From CAZJDV01 sp964544865 (GTDB lineage: Bacteria; Chloroflexota; Dehalococcoidia; Lucifugimonadales; CAJWER01): DNA of 16,884 nt. The stretch lies in NCBI GenBank assembly GCA_964544865.1, contig CAZJDV010000054.1:1-16884 (forward strand), in the 5' to 3' direction. A program made the position numbers and the translations under genes. Positions 8,002-13,722 of this stretch are shown piece after piece; within the stretch, counting starts at the first letter, position 1; each line of letters begins with the position of its first letter. The notes under the pieces were generated by a model. The model had not been told where the DNA came from. It ran no database searches and saw only the letters and a list, made by a program, of their open reading frames with translations.

Positions 8002-8007
8002 CATCTG

Positions 8008-8143
8008 ATGACCACCCAGGGACAGCAGTTCCCGCTGATAGAGGTGAGCGGCGCCTCCTGCGAGGTGTAGCCCAGGGCCAGGACTCGCCGCGCAGAGCAG
8101 AAAGACAGGATTTATCTGGTCATCGGCGTCTCGATCCGTTGAA
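8008..8143 (+). pseudogene. Possible degraded N-terminus of a C45-type acyltransferase
   Basis: An ATG 7 bp after cobQ opens a 20-codon frame (MTTQGQQFPLIEVSGASCEV) ending in TAG; the same frame continues to TGA at 8143. The segment FPLIEVSG resembles the N-terminal 'PLIEVSG-x-x-YEMG' start of peptidase C45/acyl-CoA:6-APA acyltransferase-like proteins, and the part after the TAG is weakly compatible with its next helix. The rest of such a gene is absent. The match is short and could be chance. Confidence 0.2.
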
Positions 8144-8213
8144 CCCTCCCACGAGTACCGTAACATGACCCTGGAATCGGGTTTCAACAGTGGCGAATCC
8201 CTGGTTGGCTGTG

Positions 8214-8219
8214 TATAAT
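8214..8219 (+). promoter_or_regulatory. Predicted -10 element of the PlsY-like gene
   Basis: A perfect TATAAT lies 35 bp upstream of the TTG start at 8255. The -35 position (8191-8196, TGGCGA) is poor, so the promoter may need an activator or be weak. Confidence 0.4.
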
Positions 8220-8254
8220 TCGAAGAGGCCCGAATACGCAGGCTGGAGAGCGAA

Positions 8255-8911
8255 TTGAGCGAATTTTTCTCGATGCTGCCAACCCTATTGGCCTCGGTCG
8301 TCGTCGGCTACGTACTGGGCGCGCTGCCTCTCGCCGTACAGATCAGCCGCCGGCTGGGGGTAGATATTTTCTCCGTGGGCACCGGGCTGACGGGTGCGGC
8401 CAACGTTCTGCGGAACGTTGGAAAGGCCCCCGGGCTCTTCGTGTTACTCGGAGACATGGGCAAGGGCGCTCTGGCTGTTATCGTTGCCGGCTTCATCGGG
8501 GTCGAGGGTCCGTGGCTGCTGTTTCCATTAGGCGCGGTTATTGCCGGCCAATGGAAGTCGGTGTTCACGGGATTCCGCGGCGGAGATGGGCTTGCCACCC
8601 TCGGCGGGGGGACGATCGCCCTGTTCCCAATCATTGGGACCATCAGCGTGGCGGTGGGTATGGTCGTTACCCTGGGCGGCCAGAAAATGCCCTACACTTC
8701 GCTATTGGGTATCGTGATGGGTTACACGACACTGGTCATCCTGAGCATGGCCTACGGCTATGACACCGTCCTGGCCCTTGGAAACGGTGGCGTTGCGGGG
8801 CTGGTTCTCGCCTACGCACTCCTCGGGCATCGTCGACGGCGGAACGCCGCCGCATGGGATGAGAGTGAAGAGGCCAACGGCGCGCCGGAGAGTTCGGGTA
8901 CTCGCCTGTAG
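8255..8911 (+). CDS. PlsY-like membrane acyltransferase family protein (divergent)
   Basis: PlsY moves an acyl group from acyl-phosphate to glycerol-3-phosphate, the first step of phospholipid synthesis. The 218-residue product has several membrane helices and the first family motif, GTGLTGAANVLRNVGK (42-57), followed by LLGDMGKG. The second motif is altered: the usual GHxxPxFxxFKGGKG appears as GQWKSVFTGFRGGDG (98-112), with Gln99 for the conserved His and Asp for a conserved Lys. A basic HRRRR follows the last helix, then a hydrophilic tail of about 25 residues. TTG at 8255 is chosen because GGAG lies about 6 nt upstream. It has its own -10 element and is separated from cobQ by 253 bp. It is clearly in the PlsY family; whether it makes lysophosphatidic acid is open. 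Confidence 0.8.
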   Translation: MSEFFSMLPTLLASVVVGYVLGALPLAVQISRRLGVDIFSVGTGLTGAANVLRNVGKAPGLFVLLGDMGKGALAVIVAGFIGVEGPWLLFPLGAVIAGQWKSVFTGFRGGDGLATLGGGTIALFPIIGTISVAVGMVVTLGGQKMPYTSLLGIVMGYTTLVILSMAYGYDTVLALGNGGVAGLVLAYALLGHRRRRNAAAWDESEEANGAPESSGTRL

Positions 8912-8949
8912 CGCTGCGATCTGAATGCGGGCGGTTCGATCTGCGGCCG

Positions 8950-9180
8950 CTAGCCTATGCAGACGCAGGTGATGGTCCGCATCACCCCCGCAAGCGGGTG
9001 GATCTCATCCGTCACCAGTTCGCTCATGGCGTCTATGTCAGCGGCCTCTATCTCCACTATCACATCGTACGGCCCGGTTACCCTGGCGACGTTCCGAACC
9101 CCTTCCCGACCCTGCAGCGTATTCACCAGTTCGCGCGAGTGCCCCGCCGCCATCTCGATAAGCACATATGCCCGGACCAT
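8950..9180 (-). CDS. Stand-alone Lrp/AsnC ligand-binding (RAM) domain protein
   Basis: The 76-residue product is a complete RAM (regulation of amino acid metabolism) domain: MVRAYVLIEM, then GVRNVARVTGPYDVIVEIEA, then HPLAGVMRTITCVCIG, the usual beta-alpha-beta-beta-alpha-beta pattern with the GxYD turn. There is no helix-turn-helix. Such proteins form dimers or larger rings that bind amino acids or other small molecules, or pair with full-length Lrp proteins. The ATG at 9180 is preferred over longer upstream frames because GGAGGTG sits 4-5 nt before it and the domain begins there. It converges with the PlsY-like gene and diverges from the thiamine-diphosphate enzyme, sharing a 283-bp intergenic region with it. 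Confidence 0.88.
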   Translation of the reverse strand: MVRAYVLIEMAAGHSRELVNTLQGREGVRNVARVTGPYDVIVEIEAADIDAMSELVTDEIHPLAGVMRTITCVCIG

Positions 9181-9232
9181 AGAACACCTCCGTATTCTCC
9201 GCTGCAAGGGCGCAGCCCTACCTGATGGTGAT

Positions 9233-9261
9233 AGGATACAAGTTGGCGCTGACGGTGGCAA
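9233..9261 (-). promoter_or_regulatory. Predicted promoter of the RAM-domain gene
   Basis: On the minus strand TTGCCA-N17-TATCCT, five and four of six consensus bases, lies about 53 bp upstream of the ATG at 9180, at ideal spacing. Confidence 0.5.
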
Positions 9262-9300
9262 GCCGTGCCGCCACCCTCGTTTTCCCTTCAGACACGACCC

Positions 9301-9312
9301 GGTCGCGCGACC
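9301..9312. promoter_or_regulatory. 12-bp palindrome between divergent genes
   Basis: GGTCGCGCGACC is perfectly self-complementary and lies between the two divergent promoters, about 36 bp from one -35 and 40 bp from the other. It could be an operator. In high-GC DNA such a palindrome may also be chance. Confidence 0.2.
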
Positions 9313-9347
9313 TTTCGCAGGAGTGGTGACGCCCGGCCCGCCCTCAA

Positions 9348-9376
9348 TCGCCATCTGACAATTGCTGCACTATAAT
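9348..9376 (+). promoter_or_regulatory. Predicted promoter of the thiamine-diphosphate enzyme gene
   Basis: A perfect -10 TATAAT (9371-9376) is preceded at 17 nt by TCGCCA (9348-9353), four of six matches to TTGACA. The start codon follows 87 bp downstream of the -10. Confidence 0.5.
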
Positions 9377-9463
9377 GTGTCCATTCGCACGGAGCGAAGG
9401 GTAGTATCAGGACATCTGCTCCCCGGAATAGTACGCAGGACCGGAAACCAGGAGGATAGCGGC

Positions 9464-11131
9464 ATGCCCAGAATGACGGGTAAACGTGCTCTGATGGAGG
9501 CGCTTAAGGCCGAGGGCGTCGAGTATATATTCGGGAACCCCGGCACAAGCGAGAGCCCTATCATGGAGGAGTTGGAGTCCCACTCGGAGCTCAAGTACAT
9601 GCTCGTCCTCCAGGAGGGGGCCGCAATGGGTATGGCCGATGCCCACGCGCGGGCGACAGGCAGACCCACCTTCGTTAACCTCCATATCGAGACCGGCTTG
9701 GCCAACGGCATCAGCCTGCTTCACAACGCCATCGAGGGCGGAACTCCCCTGGTCCTCAGCGCCGGTAACCTGGACATCCGCGAGATCGCCCTGGGCCGGA
9801 CCGACCTGGCCGGCATGGTCCGCATGTTCACGAAGTTCACCGCCGAGGCGACTCACCCCGAGATGGTGCCGAGCGTCCTCCGCCGCGCCTTCAACGAAGC
9901 CAAGACTCCACCCACGGGGCCGACCTTCGTCGCCTTCTCCGCCAACGCGCTCGACGACGAGGGCGAGATGGACATCTTCCCCTCGCCAGAGGGCTACTTC
10001 CGGACCTCCCCTGATCAGCGCGCTATCGAGGACGCTGCGGAGATCCTGGCCGCCGCCGACAACCCGGTGGTGATAGTTGGAGACCGCGTGGCGCAGTCCG
10101 GCGCCAGCGCGGAAGCGGTGCGCGTGGCGGAGCTGCTGGGGGCCAGGGTCTACTCGTCGTCATACTCTGAGATGAACTTCCCCACCACCCACCAACAGTA
10201 TCTTGGCGGCATGAGGCTGGGTTTCCCTGATAACAGAGAGCGGCTGAGATCCGCCGACGCGGTCCTGGCGGCCGGAAACCTGAGCTCGGGCTACTTCATG
10301 TTCTCCGATCCGTCGCTGCGTTTTTTTGGGGACGGGACCAAGTTGGTGCATCTGGACGTCGACTCGAAGCGTGTCGGCGCCGTGCAACCCACAGATGTGG
10401 GAATCCTGGCCGACCCAAAGGCCGCTCTGACGGAGCTCGCCATCGCACTGAAGGCGAGTATGTCCGGCTCGGCCCGGGAGGCGGCCAAGGGCCGCGCGGT
10501 GACCGTCGCCTCTGAGAAGGCGGCGGGCGTGTCCGCGGCGAGGCAGCGGCTCAAGGACCGGTGGAACATGAGTCCGATGTCGGCCGAGAGGATGATGGCC
10601 GAGATCGCCCGCGTGCTACCGAAGGACACGATCATCGTCGACGACGCCGTGACGTCGGGAGCCGCGCTGCACGAGGCGCTCGATTTCGAGGAGCCCGGCA
10701 GCGTCTTCGGCGGCCGCGGCGGCGCACTGGGATGGGGCATGGGCGGGGCGATGGGCGTCAAGCTGGCCAATCCCGACCGGCCGGTAGTGGCCGTGGACGG
10801 CGACGGCAGCGCCATGATGACCGTGCAGGGCCTGTGGACGGCGGCCAACGAGAACATCCCCGTCGTGTACGTCGTGTGCAACAACTCGACCTACCGGGTC
10901 CTCAAGGTCAATATGAGCCTGTACAAGGACCTGGTCATGAAGGACGATTCCCCTAGCAGCCACATGGGAATGGACTTTCCCCTTCGGCCGAACTTCGCGC
11001 AGATGGCGGAGGCCATGGGGGTCCAGGGCCGCAGGATAGAGGACCCAGCGGACCTGGGGCCCGCCATGACCCAGGCTCTGTCGCTCGGCAAGCCGGCCCT
11101 GCTCGACGTGATAATCGATGGGTCGTTGTAG
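9464..11131 (+). CDS. Thiamine diphosphate-dependent enzyme, benzoylformate decarboxylase-like
   Basis: The 555-residue product has the three-domain build of the pyruvate oxidase/decarboxylase superfamily. The N-terminal Pyr domain carries the cofactor-activating Glu51 in LQEGAAMGMADAHARATG and His74 in NLHIETGLANG, at the place of the catalytic His of benzoylformate decarboxylase (MdlC). A central domain and a C-terminal PP domain follow, with the diphosphate/Mg motif GDGSAMMTVQGLWTAAN to NNSTYRVLK (about 445-475). A second catalytic His like that of MdlC is not obvious, so the substrate may be another 2-oxo acid. ATG at 9464 is supported by GGAGG 8 nt upstream; the longer open frame upstream overlaps the promoter. 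It is divergent from the RAM-domain gene. Acetolactate synthase is less likely because of the His and the missing FAD-type features. Confidence 0.85.
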   Translation: MPRMTGKRALMEALKAEGVEYIFGNPGTSESPIMEELESHSELKYMLVLQEGAAMGMADAHARATGRPTFVNLHIETGLANGISLLHNAIEGGTPLVLSAGNLDIREIALGRTDLAGMVRMFTKFTAEATHPEMVPSVLRRAFNEAKTPPTGPTFVAFSANALDDEGEMDIFPSPEGYFRTSPDQRAIEDAAEILAAADNPVVIVGDRVAQSGASAEAVRVAELLGARVYSSSYSEMNFPTTHQQYLGGMRLGFPDNRERLRSADAVLAAGNLSSGYFMFSDPSLRFFGDGTKLVHLDVDSKRVGAVQPTDVGILADPKAALTELAIALKASMSGSAREAAKGRAVTVASEKAAGVSAARQRLKDRWNMSPMSAERMMAEIARVLPKDTIIVDDAVTSGAALHEALDFEEPGSVFGGRGGALGWGMGGAMGVKLANPDRPVVAVDGDGSAMMTVQGLWTAANENIPVVYVVCNNSTYRVLKVNMSLYKDLVMKDDSPSSHMGMDFPLRPNFAQMAEAMGVQGRRIEDPADLGPAMTQALSLGKPALLDVIIDGSL

Positions 11132-11187
11132 GGGCTGGGGGTTGGGGACTAGGGGCTAGATGTTGGGTGTTGGGTGTGAGGGGTTGG
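11131..11187 (+). repeat. G-rich low-complexity stretch with G-quadruplex motif
   Basis: Immediately at the stop codon, four runs of four or five G occur within 25 bases (11131-11134, 11137-11141, 11144-11147, 11152-11155), loops 2-4 nt. A second cluster GGGTGTTGGGTGTGAGGGG (11165-11183) follows. The stretch fills much of the 119-bp gap before dinB and resembles the G-rich spacer before cobQ in composition, though the units differ. Confidence 0.7.
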
Positions 11188-11250
11188 TTGAATGTGTAGG
11201 GGCAGTGACCGCGTGACTGCCCGCTGACGAGGGCTGCGGATACAGACCAA

Positions 11251-12321
11251 ATGCGCCACATCCTCCACGCCGACTTCGACGCCTTCTACGCATCCGTCGA
11301 GCAGCGGGACGACCCGGAGCTGCGCGGCAAGCCGGTCGTCGTCGGCGGCAGCCCGGATAGCCGCGGAGTGGTCGCCTCGGCCTCCTACGAGGCGCGGCGG
11401 TTCGGCGTGCGGTCCGCCATGCCGATGCGCACGGCGCTTCAGCGCTGCCCCCAGGCGACAAGAGTGCGGCCCCACTTCGACCGGTACACGCAGGTATCGC
11501 GCCAGCTAATGGCCATCCTCCGCGAGCTGTCGGACCTGGTAGAGCCGCTGTCGCTGGACGAGGCGTACCTAGACGCCACCGGCGCGGTCGCCTCCGGCAG
11601 GCCGCCCGGAGAGATCGCGGCCGAGCTCAGGTCAAGGGTGCGCGCGGAGCTGGGGTTGACCATCTCCGTCGGCGTCGCCACCAGCAAATCGGTGGCCAAG
11701 ATCGCCTCCGACATGGACAAACCCGACGGCCTGACCATCGTACCGCCCGGCGCGGAGCGCGCTTTCCTGGCGCCGCTGGCGATTGAGAAACTATGGGGTA
11801 TCGGTCCCAAGACTGCGGTCCGGCTGCGGCGTGAGGGCATCGGCACCATCGCGGAGCTGGCGGCCAGGCCGCCCGAGTGGTGGGCGACCCGCTTCGGCAA
11901 AACCGGGCCGCATCTCCGCCACCTGGCCCTCGGAGAGGACGATAGCCCCGTCGTCGAGCATCGTGAGCGAAAGTCCGTCAGCGCCGAGACAACCCTGGCG
12001 GAAGACACGGGCGATCCAGGCGTGCTGGAGGAGCTTACCGACCGGCTGAGCCAGAGTGTATCCCGCCACTTGAAGAGAGCGGAACTCCGAGGGCGCACCG
12101 TCAAGCTCAAGCTCCGCCTGTCGGACTTCACCACGTTCACGCGCCAGGTCACAATGCCCCGGCCGGTGGACGCCCCCAAGGATATCGCCCAGGCGGCCCG
12201 CACGATGCTGCGCCGCGAGCTGCAGTCGGGGAGGCAATTCCGCCTCGTCGGGGTAGGCGTCTCCAGCTTCCAGCGCTCCGAAGATCAGCCAACGCAGCCC
12301 AGACTGGCGGGCTTCGAGTGA
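11251..12321 (+). CDS. dinB: DNA polymerase IV (Y-family, translesion)
   Basis: This error-prone polymerase copies past damaged bases. The 356-residue product matches the family in length and motifs: metal-binding HADFDAFYASVEQ (residues 5-17, with Asp8), the steric-gate region FYASVE, VASASYEARRFGVRSAMP, the second catalytic acidic motif SLDEAYLD (about 102-109), GVATSKSVAKIASDMDKPDG, the thumb helix-hairpin-helix LWGIGPKTAVRLRREGI, and the little-finger domain to the C-terminus. The extreme C-terminal part (SEDQPTQPRLAGFE) is short but resembles a beta-clamp-binding tail (Q-x-x-L-x-x-F). The ATG at 11251 begins directly at homology; its ribosome binding site is weak. No LexA-type operator that I recognise precedes it. 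It converges with fmt, separated by 86 bp. Confidence 0.95.
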   Translation: MRHILHADFDAFYASVEQRDDPELRGKPVVVGGSPDSRGVVASASYEARRFGVRSAMPMRTALQRCPQATRVRPHFDRYTQVSRQLMAILRELSDLVEPLSLDEAYLDATGAVASGRPPGEIAAELRSRVRAELGLTISVGVATSKSVAKIASDMDKPDGLTIVPPGAERAFLAPLAIEKLWGIGPKTAVRLRREGIGTIAELAARPPEWWATRFGKTGPHLRHLALGEDDSPVVEHRERKSVSAETTLAEDTGDPGVLEELTDRLSQSVSRHLKRAELRGRTVKLKLRLSDFTTFTRQVTMPRPVDAPKDIAQAARTMLRRELQSGRQFRLVGVGVSSFQRSEDQPTQPRLAGFE

Positions 12322-12407
12322 GGGGGGTAGGTCATCGGCCTGGAGAAGCCCAATCCTGCTGTATAGTCATGCACAGCCTCCCCGTGGCGCAAAGCTCTAC
12401 ACCGTCG

Positions 12408-13349
12408 TCACTTCTCCCCCACCATCGATCCCACGAACTCCGGGTAGCCCCAGACGAACTCTCTCACGGCGGCGGCGCGCCTTCCCTCCAGTTGAATTCG
12501 CCTGATTTGCAGCACTCCTTCCGACGCTGCAATGCCCAGACCTCCCGAGGGGAGAGACACTACCCGCCCCGGCCTGGCCGGCGCAGCGTCCGCTGCGTCC
12601 CAGGCCGATGCCTCGATGATCTTGAGCTGCTTGCCCTGCCAGCGCGTGTACGCGCCAGGCCAGGGATGGTAGGCGCGCACCTGCCGCGCGATGCGGACCG
12701 CGCCCAGGTCCCAGTCGATCTCGCCGTCCTCGCGCGACAGCAGCCGCGTCGTCGTGGCCAGGGTCTTGTCCTGGGGGATAGCCTGCAAGCGGCCAGCCGC
12801 CCAGTCCGGTAGCACCTCCACCAACACCTGCGCGCCGAGCCGGAACAGCCGCGCCGCCAGCCCCTCAGCGTTCTCCTCCGGTCCGATCTCCGTCTCTCGC
12901 CGGGCCACGATGGGACCGGAATCCATCCCCTCGTCGAGCTTGATTACCGTGACGCCCGTGGTGGCGTCGCCGCTGAGGATGGCCGCCGCAACCGGCGACG
13001 GGCCTCGATATCTCGGCAGAAGTGAGGGGTGCACGTTGAGACAGCCCAACGGCGGCAGGGAAAGCACAGCGCTCGGAAGGAACAGGCCGTATGCGGCCAC
13101 TACTATCAATTCGGGCGATAGCTCCGCCAGCTCCATTTGCGCGGCCCCGGTCCTGAGCGAGGCCGGCTGGAACACCGGCAGTCCTCGTTCCAGCGCGTAC
13201 TCCTTGACGGGCGAGGCGGTGCGCCGCTTTCCCCTGCCAGCCGGCCGGTCGGGCCGCGTGTGGACGCTCACGACTTCGTGGCCCGCCTCCAGCAGCGCCT
13301 CCAGCACGGGCGCCGCGATCTCCGGCGTCCCCATGAATACCGTCTTCAA
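12408..13349 (-). CDS. fmt: Methionyl-tRNA formyltransferase
   Basis: Fmt transfers a formyl group from 10-formyltetrahydrofolate to initiator Met-tRNA. The 313-residue product has usual length and motifs: MGTPEIAAPVLEALL near the start, HTRPDRPAGRG, the catalytic block LNVHPSLLPRYRGPSPV with Asn and His, and the downstream Asp in KLDEGMDSGPI, followed by the C-terminal tRNA-binding domain with HPWPGAYT. The start is TTG at 13349, with GGAGGGG about 8-10 nt upstream on the minus strand; an ATG five codons later (in VFMGTP) would cut into the first beta strand. Fmt often lies next to def (peptide deformylase), but no def is here. The promoter is not clear; TATTAT occurs about 40 bp upstream. 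Confidence 0.96.
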   Translation of the reverse strand: MKTVFMGTPEIAAPVLEALLEAGHEVVSVHTRPDRPAGRGKRRTASPVKEYALERGLPVFQPASLRTGAAQMELAELSPELIVVAAYGLFLPSAVLSLPPLGCLNVHPSLLPRYRGPSPVAAAILSGDATTGVTVIKLDEGMDSGPIVARRETEIGPEENAEGLAARLFRLGAQVLVEVLPDWAAGRLQAIPQDKTLATTTRLLSREDGEIDWDLGAVRIARQVRAYHPWPGAYTRWQGKQLKIIEASAWDAADAAPARPGRVVSLPSGGLGIAASEGVLQIRRIQLEGRRAAAVREFVWGYPEFVGSMVGEK

Positions 13350-13454
13350 GGCCCTGGCCCCTCCTCTCCGCCATCGTCACAGGATAATAGCACATCGGGG
13401 CCGACCTCCTCGGTCGCATCGACGCGCTCACAGGTCTACTACACTGGCGGGACC

Positions 13455-13604
13455 ATGCAGAAACCCACCCTGGTCCTCGTTTCGGGTGCGCCCGGCGCCG
13501 GCAAGACCACCATCGCTGCCAGGCTCTCGGCCGGTCTCAATATTCCGATGGTGAGCAAGGACGCCATCGCCGCGGCGGTGCGTCCGGCGCTGGTCCGGGA
13601 TTGA
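13455..13604 (+). pseudogene. Truncated P-loop kinase (AAA/zeta-like) fragment
   Basis: A 49-residue frame begins LVLVSGAPGAGKTTIAARLSAGL, a classic Walker A (GAPGAGKTT, residues 10-18), and continues IPMVSKDAIAAAV, as in the N-terminus of small ATP-binding kinases of about 170-200 residues. It then stops at TGA (13602-13604), so the Walker B, lid and nucleotide-binding parts are absent. No continuation of a kinase is seen in any frame downstream. It looks like a remnant left by deletion. It sits divergently from fmt and upstream of the zinc-ribbon glycosyltransferase, in the same frame but separated by a stop. Confidence 0.55.
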
Positions 13605-13638
13605 GCACTCCTGGGGTCGATTTCCGCGGCGGGCGCGG

Positions 13639-13644
13639 TATACT
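13639..13644 (+). promoter_or_regulatory. Predicted -10 element before the zinc-ribbon glycosyltransferase
   Basis: TATACT lies 75 bp upstream of the main ATG and 40 bp upstream of a small leader frame. The -35 region (near 13616-13622) is a poor match, so confidence is modest. Confidence 0.35.
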
Positions 13645-13683
13645 ATGCTTTTCAGCCAGACTCGCCGACTCGGGGAGAAAAGC

Positions 13684-13722
13684 ATGACAGCCGTGGTCCA
13701 CTCGACATACCACTCTCCATGA
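13684..13722 (+). CDS. Possible 12-codon leader peptide overlapping the next gene
   Basis: An ATG with GGGGAGAAAAGC just upstream opens a frame encoding MTAVVHSTYHSP, whose TGA overlaps the ATG of the following gene (ATGA). The main gene itself has no visible ribosome binding site, so ribosomes ending this leader could restart on it. The role as a coupling leader is inference from the overlap and the site placement. Confidence 0.3.
   Translation: MTAVVHSTYHSP

Noticed and set aside
13602..13718. Read-through of the TGA ending the kinase fragment into the in-frame zinc-ribbon gene, as a second selenocysteine codon
   Set aside because: The frame is open between them, but the intervening residues are not protein-like, no redox motif surrounds the TGA, and no family joins these domains. 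The shared frame is probably chance.
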